From DATKWV01 sp035529405 (lineage in GTDB: Bacteria > Planctomycetota > Phycisphaerae > Sedimentisphaerales > Anaerobacaceae), in NCBI GenBank assembly GCA_035529405.1, contig DATKWV010000187.1:1-23449 (forward strand): a stretch of DNA of 23,449 nt. The letters run 5' to 3'. Within the stretch, counting starts at the first letter, position 1. The number at the start of each line of letters is the position of its first letter. The position numbers and the translations under genes are program-made. The notes below the pieces were generated by a model. It saw only the letters and a program-made list of their open reading frames with translations, was not told the origin of the DNA and did not search any database. Shown in pieces: positions 1 through 8,400 of this stretch.

Positions 1-1
1 A

Positions 2-526
2 ATCTACGACAATACCGTCATTATGCTGATGGGAGATAACGGCTATTTTCTCGGCGAGCGAGGTTTTGCCGGAAAGTGGCTCATGCACGAGGAATCAATC
101 CGGGTTCCACTTATAGTCTTCGACCCGCAAGCCGGTAAAAAAACACGTGGGATAACCGTCTCTGAAATGGCGCTGAACATTGACCTTGCCCCGACAATCC
201 TTGAGCTTGCAAAGGTAAAAATACCCCCCCGCATACAGGGCCGCAGCTTAGTACCGCTTTTGAAAGGCCGAAAACCAAAATGGCGGACGGATTTCCTTTA
301 TGAATACCTCTGGTTCAAAGATGATATACCAAAGTGCGAGGGTGTACGTACCGAACGCTGGAAATACATCCGCTATTTTGAAGAAAAACCGCTCTACGAG
401 GAGCTTTACGATTTGGCCGGCGACCCGCAGGAAAGGGTAAACCTTGCAAAAGACCTTAACCACCAGGAAACCCTGAACTGCCTCAGAAAGCGATGCAATC
501 AGCTTATTGAAAAGGCTAAAAGATAG
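2..526 (+). CDS. S1-family sulfatase, C-terminal part (5' end outside window)
   Basis: This is the C-terminal half of an arylsulfatase-type hydrolase, which removes sulfate esters from sugars or other substrates; S1 sulfatases of Planctomycetota are mostly exported. The frame is open from base 2 with no start, so the N-terminal catalytic Cys/Ser-x-Pro-x-Arg site lies upstream. Visible family features are GDNGYFLGERG (calcium-binding Asp-Asn), then GKWLMHEESIRVPLI with the substrate-pocket Lys, the segment IDLAPTILELA, and the C-terminal block ELYDLAGDPQERVNLA typical of sulfatase ends. The stop is followed by about 160 bp before rplS. A run of seven C at 224-230 lies in the coding frame and leaves it intact. 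The family is certain, but the substrate cannot be read from this part; the GK-WLM-EES pattern resembles iduronate- or glucosamine-sulfatase-like S1 subfamilies. Sulfated polysaccharide breakdown fits the secreted proteins downstream. Confidence 0.93.
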   Translation: MYDNTVIMLMGDNGYFLGERGFAGKWLMHEESIRVPLIVFDPQAGKKTRGITVSEMALNIDLAPTILELAKVKIPPRIQGRSLVPLLKGRKPKWRTDFLYEYLWFKDDIPKCEGVRTERWKYIRYFEEKPLYEELYDLAGDPQERVNLAKDLNHQETLNCLRKRCNQLIEKAKR

Positions 527-595
527 GCAAATCCGCCGAAGCGACTGCAAACCGTACCACATTTGCAGAATACCTGCGATTTTGCCAAAAAAAGC

Positions 596-623
596 TTGTT
601 TTCCGGGCCGAAAAGATTATACT
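596..623 (+). promoter_or_regulatory. Candidate sigma-70 promoter for rplS-yraN
   Basis: TTGTTT (596-601) and TATACT (618-623) are separated by 16 bp, about 60 bp upstream of the rplS start. The site separates the ribosomal gene from the sulfatase. It was judged by eye only. Confidence 0.5.
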
Positions 624-685
624 GTAGTTTTTTATCCGGGGCGAAATGCCATTTGTAGATTTTAGCGTGTTCAGGAGATAGACCG

Positions 686-1051
686 GTGAAAACAGAACTG
701 CTCGATGCTGTCGAAAGCAAACACTTGAAAAAACAGGTGCCGCATTTTGAAATAGGCGACCTTGTCGATGTCCGTTGCAAAATCAAGGAAGGCGACAAGG
801 AAAGAATTCAGATTTTTACCGGTACGGTAATAGGTCGCAAAGGTCGCGGCATCAACGAGACCTTTACGGTCCGTCGCGTAGTCGGCAATGAGGGCGTGGA
901 ACGCATTTTCCCTCTGCATTCGCCTAATATAGTGGACATCAAGGCTGTACGAAGCGGCAAGAAAAGACGTGCAAAGCTGTATTTTCTCCGCGGGCGAAAA
1001 GGCAAGGCCGTAAAGCTTACAAAGCGCCACAGCGACTACACTATGACCTGA
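686..1051 (+). CDS. rplS: 50S ribosomal protein bL19
   Basis: Structural protein of the large ribosomal subunit, at the interface with the small subunit. The 121-residue product has the usual length and the family signatures: FEIGDLVDVRCKI near residue 21, IQIFTGTVIGRKGRG near 42-56, then TVRRVVGNEGVERIFPLHSP and IVDIKAVRSGKKRRAKLYFLR; the basic tail is normal. The start is GTG at 686 with AGGAG at 673-677, eight bases upstream. In many bacteria rplS follows trmD; here the upstream neighbour is a sulfatase and trmD is absent, so the usual rpsP-rimM-trmD-rplS operon is broken. yraN follows after 38 bp and is probably co-transcribed, as the rplS-(rnhB)-yraN order is common. Confidence 0.97.
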   Translation: MKTELLDAVESKHLKKQVPHFEIGDLVDVRCKIKEGDKERIQIFTGTVIGRKGRGINETFTVRRVVGNEGVERIFPLHSPNIVDIKAVRSGKKRRAKLYFLRGRKGKAVKLTKRHSDYTMT

Positions 1052-1089
1052 AAGACAATAGACCTGCCGTTTAAGCACACGGGCCAAAC

Positions 1090-1479
1090 ATGTTTTTAAA
1101 TAGAGCCAGGCTGCTGGCTGAGCCGAAAGTGCTGGGCCAATGGGGTGAAAAACGTTCGGAAAAGCTTCTTAAAAACAAAGGCCTGAAGAGACTTGCGCGC
1201 CGTTTTTCATGTAAAACCGGTGAAATCGACCTGGTTATGATGGACACCGACGGCACCATTGTTTTTGTGGAGGTAAAAACACGCGCAAATGAGGATTTCA
1301 CCCCCGCTGAACTGGTCGTGACCAATACCAAGAGAAAAAAACTCATCAGTGCCAGCCGATATTTTATCGAAACCTACAATGTGCATGACCGGCCTTTTCG
1401 CTTCGATGTTGTTACGGTAGTTCTGGGCAAAACAAAACGTGAACAGATAAAACACTACAGCAGCGCTTTCGTTCCTTAG
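1090..1479 (+). CDS. yraN: YraN / UPF0102 family nuclease-fold protein
   Basis: Member of UPF0102, a small family with a PD-(D/E)xK (Holliday-junction-resolvase-like) fold and no firmly established physiological role, often found near rplS and rnhB. At 129 residues it has the usual length. Recognisable family blocks are GQWGEKRSEKLLKNKGL (16-32), the G44-E45-I46-D47-L48 motif and V60-E61-V62-K63-T64-R65; D47, E61 and K63 match the active-site set of the fold. The family's usual second block (R-N-x-R) is replaced by RRFSCKTGEID. No strong ribosome binding site is visible before ATG 1090. It sits 38 bp after rplS and 41 bp before the first propeller gene. Confidence 0.9.
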   Translation: MFLNRARLLAEPKVLGQWGEKRSEKLLKNKGLKRLARRFSCKTGEIDLVMMDTDGTIVFVEVKTRANEDFTPAELVVTNTKRKKLISASRYFIETYNVHDRPFRFDVVTVVLGKTKREQIKHYSSAFVP

Positions 1480-1520
1480 AGATGTCAGCCGTGAGAGCGA
1501 AATTTAACCGGAGGTTCGGC

Positions 1521-2867
1521 ATGAGAATCAGCGATTTTGCAAGAATTAATGCTGTTATTTTCTGTATTTTCCTTACCGCTGGCTGCGGCCTGTGTGCCGA
1601 ATACAAGGTATGCAGCGTTGAATCCAGAAGGCTTCCTCAGCAGGAAAACTGGGATTCTATGTTTACGGCCCTTTTGGCGGCTTCGGATGGAAAAGTTTAC
1701 ATCGGTCTTAATTATCATGGACACGGTGCAAATGTCGCTGTCTATGACCCCAAAACCGATTCTATGGCCCTGCTTGGAGACCTTCAGGAACTGACCGGTG
1801 AACAAAACTTGAAAAGAGAGCCTCAATCAAAGGTTCATACCCAGATTTGTGAGGGAAAGGATGGAAAAATATATTTCGCCACGCATCTTTCGGCCTGGTA
1901 CCGGTTTGCAAAGATCAGCCAGGCAGAAGGAATTCCGGGCGGACACTGGCTTGTTTACGACCCCCAAAAAGACATTGTTACGGATTTAGGCATAGGCCTT
2001 CCAGGCAACGGTATTATTACAATGACAATCGACCGGTTGCGGCAGCGATTATACGGTTTAACCTATCCTGCGGGACACATGATTTATTATGACATAAACA
2101 CAAAAGTAACAACCGACCTGGGTGTGGTTCAGGGCTGGGCTTCGGTATCACGTGTATTGGTGACCGATGACAGGGGAAGAGTTTATGGATTCTGGGGTAA
2201 CGGCCGTATTCTCAGGTATGACCCCGAAATCGACAGGGTGAAAAATCTTTTAATTCAGATGCCTCACAGAGAAGTGGGTGTTCCTATTTTCCGTGCTTTT
2301 TATGAAACCGAACACGGATTTATGGGTGTTGCCAGGGCCAGCGACGGGAAAAAATGGTATGCACTGGAAACAGACAGCTCCTATCTGTTCGAATACGACC
2401 CGTATCAGGGCAGTGAAGGTGAAATTACTCTTCTTACTCAGCTGGTTCCGGACCGATATGTCGGCAAACGCAACGTCCCTTATGCGATGCTGGCGTTTTG
2501 CAAGGATTCAAAGGATGTATTTTACCACATGGCCAACACCCAACTGGGGGACGAACCGCAAGGTCAATACTGGGGCGAGGGATATGGTTCTGCTATGGTT
2601 ACGTATGACCTGAAAACCGGTGCCCGGCAGGACCGGGGCATTATCCTGGCGGAAGATAATTGTCTGGTAATGACACCTACCGCCGCATCCTGCGGACGTG
2701 ATGACACAATATATTTCATTGCATTCGTTAATGAAAAAGGAACAGGCCCGCACAGGCCCGGCTCGGTGGCGGACCTTGTGTTGGAAAAAGGCGGAAAAAA
2801 AGCCGCGAAAAAAGGCAGGGATTACAATCTCAGACTCTGCATGTATAAGCCATACAAGGCAAAATAA
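1521..2867 (+). CDS. Secreted beta-propeller-like protein, first of a tandem pair
   Basis: Exported protein of about 448 residues with repeated propeller-blade motifs (DGKVYIG, DGKIYFAT, GGHWLVYDP, YYDINTKV, LRYDPEID, FEYDP). The ATG at 1521 is chosen because GGAGG (1510-1514) lies six bases upstream; an in-frame ATG at 1482 has no such site. The N-terminus ARINAVIFCIFLTAGCGLCAE is a signal peptide: cleavage after Leu-Cys-Ala looks possible, and Thr-Ala-Gly-Cys could be an imperfect lipobox. The blades suggest a six- or seven-bladed propeller. Such folds occur in sugar-binding proteins and in polysaccharide lyases (for example PL22, PL24, PL25). The conserved-looking histidines in NYHGHGAN and SKVHTQI would suit a lyase, but this is inference. 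Residues 120-220 resemble the next gene product, so the two are diverged paralogues. The Lys-rich C-terminus (KKAAKKGRDY) lies near the end. Confidence 0.8.
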   Translation: MRISDFARINAVIFCIFLTAGCGLCAEYKVCSVESRRLPQQENWDSMFTALLAASDGKVYIGLNYHGHGANVAVYDPKTDSMALLGDLQELTGEQNLKREPQSKVHTQICEGKDGKIYFATHLSAWYRFAKISQAEGIPGGHWLVYDPQKDIVTDLGIGLPGNGIITMTIDRLRQRLYGLTYPAGHMIYYDINTKVTTDLGVVQGWASVSRVLVTDDRGRVYGFWGNGRILRYDPEIDRVKNLLIQMPHREVGVPIFRAFYETEHGFMGVARASDGKKWYALETDSSYLFEYDPYQGSEGEITLLTQLVPDRYVGKRNVPYAMLAFCKDSKDVFYHMANTQLGDEPQGQYWGEGYGSAMVTYDLKTGARQDRGIILAEDNCLVMTPTAASCGRDDTIYFIAFVNEKGTGPHRPGSVADLVLEKGGKKAAKKGRDYNLRLCMYKPYKAK

Positions 2868-2921
2868 TTCAAACCACGGTTTATAGGGATAAGGCTATTC
2901 CTTAAACTATGGAGGCCTTCA

Positions 2922-4160
2922 ATGGAACGGATGATGACGACAAGGTTTCAAGTTTCATTTGCAGTTTGTGCGGCAGTATTGATTTGCCCTGCTGGGGCCC
3001 AGAGGACGGAATCGCTGGATAAAGTCGTAATACCCCAGAACAGGATTACTATGCGGGATATGGGATGGCCTCCGCTGGATGTAATACCCGAAGACGAAAG
3101 AGCTGTTACCTCTCTGGTGGTTGCCTCTGACGGTACTATTTACGGCGGAACCACGGGATACAGGGCGCATTTATTTACCCTCAAGCCCGAAGGGGCGCTG
3201 GTTCGTCCGATGGGATTTGTTCCCGGCGCAGAAAGTATCCGTCACTCATTGGCAGCAGGCGGCGATGGAATGATTTATTTTGGAACTACCCGCTGGAACA
3301 AAGGCAGGGCTGACTTGCGCGGAAAAGATGTCCTTGAAAAATATAAGGATTTTCCAGGCGGGCATCTGTACCGCTTCGACCCTGCCGCAGAAGAAAAACA
3401 ACGGATACGCACGCATTGGGCCGACCCTGACAAAGAATGTCCCGCCCTGACGGACCTGGGTATTCCCGTTGCCGGTGACGGAATCCACGCTATGGTTGCA
3501 GCCGGAAACAAACTCTTCGGCGTAACGTTTCCCAATGCGGTCTTTTTTGCCTTCGACCTCGAAAACAATTCCGTGACATTCACTGAAATGCTCTCTGAAA
3601 AGGCTCTGCACGAGAATCCGTTCAAGAGTATTGGCCAGTACCTGATAGTCGATAAGTCCGGAAATGTATGGGGAACATGGGATTACGGCAAATTCTTCAA
3701 ATACAAGCCCTCAGAGAAAAAACTTGTCAAACTGCAAACAGCAATGCCGACAATCAAGGGCAGGGAATTTATGAATGTCGTCGATGCATTTGCACTTGCC
3801 GATGACGGAACTATTTACGGAGGCAATACCGACGGTTATCTGTTCGGTCTGGACCCTGCAGCAGAAACCGTAAAAAACCTCGGTAAACCTGTGTGGCAGC
3901 AGGGCATACAGGGATTGGCGGCGGGAAAAGACGGAAACCTCTACGGCATCGCAGGCGCCGAAGGCGGCATTGCGAGGATGTTTGTTTACCGCACCCGCTC
4001 AAATGAATACGAACATTTAGGCATGATTGAATCCAACCATCCCCCCTATTTCAACTGGCTGGCGTTAGAGTTTGACGCAATGGCCGTCGGACACGATGGT
4101 ACCATCTATATCGGCGAAAACAGCAGGTTGGCGCATCTTTATATCTTCTGTCCGTGGTAA
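2922..4160 (+). CDS. Secreted beta-propeller-like protein, second of a tandem pair
   Basis: Exported protein of 412 residues. ATG 2922 is preceded by GGAGG (2911-2915) at six bases. The N-terminus (VSFAVCAAVLICPAGAQ) is a classical signal peptide with likely cleavage after Gly-Ala-Gln. Blade-like repeats are obvious: DGTIYGGTTGY, DGMIYFGTTRW, GGHLYRFDP, DGTIYGGNTDGYLFGLDP, DGNLYGIAG, DGTIYIGENSR. These YG/YIG-DP repeats occur about every 45-60 residues, which fits a six- or seven-bladed propeller. The stretch from SIRHSLAAGGDGMIYFG to GDGIHAM aligns with the matching region of the preceding protein, including GGH-x-YRFDP against GGHWLVYDP. The gap between the two genes is 54 bp and the glycosidase-like gene follows within 20 bp, so the three genes are likely one transcript. 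The role is unknown: a binding protein or a lyase of the sugar that the neighbouring enzymes attack are both plausible. Confidence 0.82.
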   Translation: MERMMTTRFQVSFAVCAAVLICPAGAQRTESLDKVVIPQNRITMRDMGWPPLDVIPEDERAVTSLVVASDGTIYGGTTGYRAHLFTLKPEGALVRPMGFVPGAESIRHSLAAGGDGMIYFGTTRWNKGRADLRGKDVLEKYKDFPGGHLYRFDPAAEEKQRIRTHWADPDKECPALTDLGIPVAGDGIHAMVAAGNKLFGVTFPNAVFFAFDLENNSVTFTEMLSEKALHENPFKSIGQYLIVDKSGNVWGTWDYGKFFKYKPSEKKLVKLQTAMPTIKGREFMNVVDAFALADDGTIYGGNTDGYLFGLDPAAETVKNLGKPVWQQGIQGLAAGKDGNLYGIAGAEGGIARMFVYRTRSNEYEHLGMIESNHPPYFNWLALEFDAMAVGHDGTIYIGENSRLAHLYIFCPW

Positions 4161-4180
4161 TTCAAAGAAAGGAAATGGTT

Positions 4181-5683
4181 ATGAGACACAGTTTCCTTGT
4201 GATAACACTTGTTGTGATGGTCGGCCTTTTAACAGGCTGCGCGGCCACGCAACAAACCTCTAAAGCAACGCCAATATGTGTGCATCCCGATAATCCGCAT
4301 TATTTCCTGTTCAGGCACCAGCCGGCCATTCTGATTACCTCGGCTGAACATTACGGTACTGTTGTAAATCTTGATTTTGACTATGTCGCTTATCTGGATG
4401 TCTTGGTGTCCAGAGGCATGGACTATACACGCATTTATCCGGGAGCGTATTTTGAGACGGACGGATACTTTATCAGCGACAATGTCCTGGGACCGCGTAA
4501 TAGTCGTCATAGTCTGCCCTGGGCCAGAAGCTCTGTGCCGGGTTATCCCCTCGGAGGCAACAAATTCGACCTTGATAGCTGGGACAATACGTACTTCGAA
4601 CGCCTGAAAGACTTTATTACAAAGGCCGGCAACCGGGGAATAGTCGTTGAGATATGCTTTTTCAACGGTATGTATCCGGACCTGTGGGCGAAACTGCCCC
4701 TCTATCACGGCAACAATATTCAGGGCGTCGGAACCTGTGATTACAAAGATGTTCAGACACTGAAAGATAAAGCCCTCGTGGCCCGCCAGCAGGCGTACGT
4801 GCGCAAAATCACTCAGGAAGTCAACAGATTTGATAATGTTATTCTTGAGATATGTGACGAACCGGGGATTAAGGGTACACCTGCCGACGAATACACCCCC
4901 TGGGTCAGGCATATGGTCGATGTAATTGTCAAGACCGAAAAAAAACTACCCAATAAACATCTAATCGCGCAGCAGGTTTGCGGTACACTCGGCGGGGCCG
5001 GCGATTTTTCAGCGGATTCGAGAGTGCAGGTTATCACAGGTCAATATGTCTGGATGGCCAGCGCAGGCCAGCAGTTTGGAGGAATGCAGTTGCTGGATTG
5101 CGTATATGAGCAGAACAAGCCGATAGAACTGAATGAAACAAATTATTATCCTCTGGGGTATAAAGGCGACAAAATCGCTGCTTCGCGGGTAGAGGCCTGG
5201 GAATTTATTGTTGGCGGCGGCGCGGGCTTTAATCAGCTCAACAGCCTGTACTCGACATATAATCCCACAGCCGCCGGTACAGAAAACAACATGCTTCTTC
5301 GCGGATTGGAAAATCTTAAACATTTCATGTATAGTTTCGACTTTATCAAAATGAGCAGGGATACATCATTTGTCGCAAGCGGCGTTCCTGCCGGGGCTTT
5401 TGCGCGCGGCATCAGTCAGCCGCCGAACCAGTATGCACTTTACATTCATCATTCCATTCTCAGCAAAGGCGTCGAATACATTGTCCAGCCGGGCACTTAT
5501 CAGGAAAACCTCGTTTTACATATTGGAGCCGGCAACTACAGGTCTGACTGGGTGGAACCAGCTACCGGTAACATTATTTGCACGGATACTTTTTCGCACA
5601 GCGGAGGAAATCGCGCATTCACAACGCCGCAGTATTCGGTCGATATTGCGCTTCGTATTAAAAAGTTGTCTCCGCGGCAATAA
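4181..5683 (+). CDS. Glycoside hydrolase-like (clan A TIM barrel) lipoprotein
   Basis: Predicted cell-envelope glycosidase of 500 residues. ATG 4181 is preferred because AAAGAAAGGA (4164-4173) lies seven bases upstream and gives a textbook lipoprotein signal: MRHSFLVITLVVMVGLLTGC, lipobox Leu17-Thr-Gly-Cys20. An in-frame ATG at 4175 and GTG at 4154 are possible but less fitting. The barrel signs are DYTRIYPGAYFE (about 81-92), GIVVEICFFNGMYPDLWA (153-170), NVILEICDEPG (219-229) and KPIELNETNYYPLG (313-326). By analogy with GH5/GH140-type (DUF4038-like) enzymes, Glu227 would be the acid/base and Glu316 or Glu319 the nucleophile; the usual Asn before the acid/base is Asp226. The final 100 residues (IHHSILSKGVEYIVQPG, WVEPATGNIICTD) look like the beta-sandwich domain these enzymes often carry. 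Substrate unknown; it is probably part of the polysaccharide block with the sulfatase and propellers. Confidence 0.75.
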   Translation: MRHSFLVITLVVMVGLLTGCAATQQTSKATPICVHPDNPHYFLFRHQPAILITSAEHYGTVVNLDFDYVAYLDVLVSRGMDYTRIYPGAYFETDGYFISDNVLGPRNSRHSLPWARSSVPGYPLGGNKFDLDSWDNTYFERLKDFITKAGNRGIVVEICFFNGMYPDLWAKLPLYHGNNIQGVGTCDYKDVQTLKDKALVARQQAYVRKITQEVNRFDNVILEICDEPGIKGTPADEYTPWVRHMVDVIVKTEKKLPNKHLIAQQVCGTLGGAGDFSADSRVQVITGQYVWMASAGQQFGGMQLLDCVYEQNKPIELNETNYYPLGYKGDKIAASRVEAWEFIVGGGAGFNQLNSLYSTYNPTAAGTENNMLLRGLENLKHFMYSFDFIKMSRDTSFVASGVPAGAFARGISQPPNQYALYIHHSILSKGVEYIVQPGTYQENLVLHIGAGNYRSDWVEPATGNIICTDTFSHSGGNRAFTTPQYSVDIALRIKKLSPRQ

Positions 5684-5715
5684 ATAACCTGGCGCTAATT
5701 GGTGCTCTGGCAGCG

Positions 5716-6495
5716 ATGGAACTGATTGATACACATTGTCACTTGACCTTTGACGAACTTGCCGGCGACATTGAGGCCGTTATCGACCGCAGCAAACAAG
5801 CCGGCGTCACCGGCTGGGTAACAGTAGGGACCGACGCTCATCATAACGTACAAGCTGTTGCCTTTGCCGACCGGTTCGCAAACCTGTACGCCGCAGTCGG
5901 TATCCATCCCCATTACGCAAAGGATACGACCCCGGCCGATATTGCTGAATTGAAAAAGTTCGCCCGGAATGAAAAAGTCGTCGCCATCGGCGAAACGGGC
6001 CTGGATTTTCACTATGGTCTTTCACACCGACACCACCAAAGCCGTCTTTTTTCGCGGCATCTGGAAATTGCCGCCGAGCTGAACCTGCCGGTAATTATCC
6101 ACAGCAGAGAGGCGTTCGATGAGACCATGACCGTGCTGGAACAGTTCGGGCACGATATTAAAAGAGCGGTTTTTCACTGTTTCAGCTATAGTGCCAGGCA
6201 GGCCCGGATTGTCCTGGACAGCGGTTTTTATGTCTCTTTTACCGGCGTGGTTACATTCAAGAACGCCCAGGCTGCCCGTGACGCCGCCGCCGTTGTCCCC
6301 CTGGAAAGATTGATGATAGAAACCGACTGTCCGTATATGTCCCCTGAGCCGATGCGAAAGCAGAAGGTAAACGAACCTGCGTTTCTGGTGCACACAGCCA
6401 CATACATTGCACAACTCAAAGGTATGGACGCTGCCGATTTTGCCCGGGCCGTATCAGCCGCAACAAGGGGCTTTTTCGCCCTGCCGCCGGGATAG
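5716..6495 (+). CDS. tatD: TatD family metal-dependent hydrolase
   Basis: Cytosolic TIM-barrel metallohydrolase of the TatD group, known as 3'-5' exonuclease/DNase and linked to DNA repair and D-Tyr-tRNA editing in different species. All metal ligands of the family are present: H7-x-H9 (DTHCH), Glu93 in GETGLDFHY, His129 in VIIHSREAF, His154 in VFHCFSYS, and Asp204 in IETDCPYMSP. At 259 residues it has the usual length. ATG 5716 follows the glycosidase stop by 32 bp and has no strong ribosome binding site. It could be the last gene of the preceding transcript or have its own weak promoter. It converges with the UPF0316 gene across a 64 bp gap that lacks a clear terminator. Confidence 0.93.
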   Translation: MELIDTHCHLTFDELAGDIEAVIDRSKQAGVTGWVTVGTDAHHNVQAVAFADRFANLYAAVGIHPHYAKDTTPADIAELKKFARNEKVVAIGETGLDFHYGLSHRHHQSRLFSRHLEIAAELNLPVIIHSREAFDETMTVLEQFGHDIKRAVFHCFSYSARQARIVLDSGFYVSFTGVVTFKNAQAARDAAAVVPLERLMIETDCPYMSPEPMRKQKVNEPAFLVHTATYIAQLKGMDAADFARAVSAATRGFFALPPG

Positions 6496-6559
6496 GCGGT
6501 ACCGGATGATGTGCGGTTTGCCTGTTATCGGCCGGCTCTGCCGAGATGGCCGGGTATAT

Positions 6560-7162
6560 TTATTTGCCTTTGCGAAACGGCCTGACCAAACTTGAAAAAC
6601 CGTTATTGACCCAGGTTTTTCTCACAGGGAATACACCCTTTTCGACAAAGCCGACTTCTTCTATGGAATAAAAAGCGTTCGGACTGAATTTTTTGATAAG
6701 GTCAACCACCTGCTTAACTTCGCGTCTGGGCACAATAGTAAAAACCACCTGTACCTTTGCGGCCCGGCCGTGGCCGTCAATACAGGTAACACCGTAGTCA
6801 GCCGATTTGAGGAATTCCACCAGCGGCAAGGCGTCCTTTTGGGTGATAACCCGTATTAGAACCACACCCAAAGACAACTTTTCAGCGATGCGTATTCCGA
6901 TGTAGTTACCCACGGCAAAGCCTGCGGCATAAGCGATGTAGCAGGAAGGATTCGTGAGATTCTGCATAATCTGACCTATAGCAAGAAGCCAGATGAGTAT
7001 CTCAAAGAAGCCCATGACCGGGGCCAGGTATTTAAATCCTCTGGAAATAAATATCACCCGTACCGTTCCCATGCTCACGTCCGCGACCCTGGCAATAAAA
7101 ATCAGAAACGGAATAATCAGCCACGTATAAACCAGCGAATCGGATAACAGCAAAAAATCCAT
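6560..7162 (-). CDS. UPF0316 / DUF2179 membrane protein
   Basis: Integral membrane protein of about 200 residues with the DUF5698-DUF2179 layout known from UPF0316 (for example Bacillus YebE): an N-terminal three-helix membrane part and a C-terminal soluble regulatory-like domain. The helices are roughly residues 9-30 (YTWLIIPFLIFIARVADVS), 45-62 (MGFFEILIWLLAIGQIM) and 70-86. The signature VADVSMGTVRVIFISRG and the block FAVGNYIGIRIAEKLSLG are clear. The DUF2179 part starts near VLIRVITQKDA and includes DGHGRAAKVQVVFTIVPRRE. The start is set at 7162 (ATG) because GAGGAAG lies eight bases upstream in the coding strand; a longer frame would run into nrnA. It lies 76 bp downstream of nrnA and is probably co-transcribed. 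Function unknown. Confidence 0.88.
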   Translation of the reverse strand: MDFLLLSDSLVYTWLIIPFLIFIARVADVSMGTVRVIFISRGFKYLAPVMGFFEILIWLLAIGQIMQNLTNPSCYIAYAAGFAVGNYIGIRIAEKLSLGVVLIRVITQKDALPLVEFLKSADYGVTCIDGHGRAAKVQVVFTIVPRREVKQVVDLIKKFSPNAFYSIEEVGFVEKGVFPVRKTWVNNGFSSLVRPFRKGK

Positions 7163-7238
7163 TTTCAATTCTTCCTCAATTTTTATCAGCTTCAAAACAC
7201 AATGTTTGCTTTGGTTAGGGGCTGAATACGGGCCCGAA

Positions 7239-8255
7239 TCATTTATCGTCAATTTCGACAAACTGCTGAGCTATCTGCTCGAATACAAGCTGTTTTGCCT
7301 TTTGGAGCGGTCCATCAAGGTATGCCCCGGCGGCCATTATGTGCCCGCCGCCGCCGAAGCTTTGGGCGACATTGCGAACATCGACAACACCGCTGCTGCG
7401 AAGCGAACACCTTATGCGACCGTCAGGCAGCTCCACAAACAAACCTGCCGCCTCGACACTGCCGATGCGTCTGCACTGGTCAATGAAGTTTTCGGTGTCC
7501 TCGCCGGCTGCGCCGGTGCGCTGGAAATCAGCCTGCGTAAGATACTGGTCCGCATATCGCCCGTCCAGATGCAACTGGACGGTATTGAGCATGGCAGTCA
7601 TAAGCTTCAAGCGAGCATAAGAGTAATTCTGGTACAGCCGATGATAAACCTCCGTGGCATTGACGCCGGCATCAATCAGGGCCGCACAGCTTTTGTGGAC
7701 CCTGCTGTCGGTATTGGCAAACTGGAACCAGCCTGTGTCGGTCGATATGGCAACAAAAAGCGCTTCAGCGGCCTTTTTTGATAGGTGCCAGCCGGCAAAT
7801 GTAAGCAGGTCATAAATAATAAGGGCCGTTGCTGCGGCAGAGCTGTCCACCAGTTCGACATCACCAAGCCCGTCAGCGGTAACATGGTGGTCGAATACCA
7901 GTACGGGTTTACGGCTTTCTTTAAGATATTCGGCAAATCCGGGCAGCTGGCTATTGCTGTTGGTATCGACAAGGATGATTAAATCAGGTTCACTACGCCC
8001 GCCTTTGCTGAACGTCTCAATCGTAACATCTTCGCCCAGAACCGGCGGCTTTTCGGTGAAAAGAAACAAGTACCATTCGGGCACAGTCGAAAGCAGCAAA
8101 GGCTTTGGCTTTTTACCAGCCGCGATTAATACCTCGCACAAAGCCGCGATACAGCCGCAGGCATCGCCATCGGGCTTGGTATGCGTTGTAATCAGAATAC
8201 CGGTTGATTTGTTAATCAATTCGATTGCTTTTTGAAAATCGGTTGCGGTTACCAT
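7239..8255 (-). CDS. nrnA: DHH-family phosphoesterase, NrnA-like (oligoribonuclease / pAp phosphatase)
   Basis: Bifunctional enzyme of the DHH/DHHA1 superfamily that degrades 2-5 nt RNA (nanoRNA) and dephosphorylates 3'-phosphoadenosine 5'-phosphate; in some bacteria it also hydrolyses pApA from c-di-AMP. At 338 residues the length matches. The Mn-binding DHH motifs are intact: H25-T-K-P-D29-G-D31, D97 in LVDT, and D122-H-H124. The DHHA1 domain carries the GGGGH substrate motif at 301-305. The ATG at 8255 is preceded by AAGGAA at six bases. The usual rbfA-nrnA-truB-ribF order is disturbed: ribF lies upstream, truB is missing, and a toxin-antitoxin pair lies between. Transcription of nrnA may therefore depend on a promoter in the 158 bp before it or on read-through from brnTA. 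Confidence 0.92.
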   Translation of the reverse strand: MVTATDFQKAIELINKSTGILITTHTKPDGDACGCIAALCEVLIAAGKKPKPLLLSTVPEWYLFLFTEKPPVLGEDVTIETFSKGGRSEPDLIILVDTNSNSQLPGFAEYLKESRKPVLVFDHHVTADGLGDVELVDSSAAATALIIYDLLTFAGWHLSKKAAEALFVAISTDTGWFQFANTDSRVHKSCAALIDAGVNATEVYHRLYQNYSYARLKLMTAMLNTVQLHLDGRYADQYLTQADFQRTGAAGEDTENFIDQCRRIGSVEAAGLFVELPDGRIRCSLRSSGVVDVRNVAQSFGGGGHIMAAGAYLDGPLQKAKQLVFEQIAQQFVEIDDK

Positions 8256-8365
8256 AGGAATTCCTTTTTATTTTTCAGCCGCAGAGGGCACAGACAAAAT
8301 ATTTAAATAGATTTTATTCTGTTTCTGTTTGGGCATCTCCGCGCCGGCAAAGTGGCCAAGGAATA

Positions 8366-8390
8366 TGGATTCCTGCTTTCGCAGGAACGG
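8366..8390. repeat. REP-like palindrome
   Basis: A perfect 7 bp inverted repeat TTCCTGC / GCAGGAA (8370-8376 and 8381-8387) with loop TTTC sits in GGATTCCTGCTTTCGCAGG. It closely resembles the dispersed palindromes of the form GGATTCC-GCTTTCGC-GGAA found in many bacterial genomes. It lies 24 bp after the brnA stop and has no T-run, so it is more a dispersed repeat than an intrinsic terminator. Family membership is recalled, not checked. Confidence 0.6.
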
Positions 8391-8400
8391 CAAATCAGGG

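Noticed and set aside
224..230. Run of seven C inside the sulfatase gene as a phase-variation site
   Set aside because: The frame is intact and a run of seven is too short to be notable; proline/isoleucine codons explain it.
6496..6559. Terminator between convergent tatD and the UPF0316 gene
   Set aside because: Only short imperfect GC-rich repeats (CGGCC / GGCCG) without a T-run are present.
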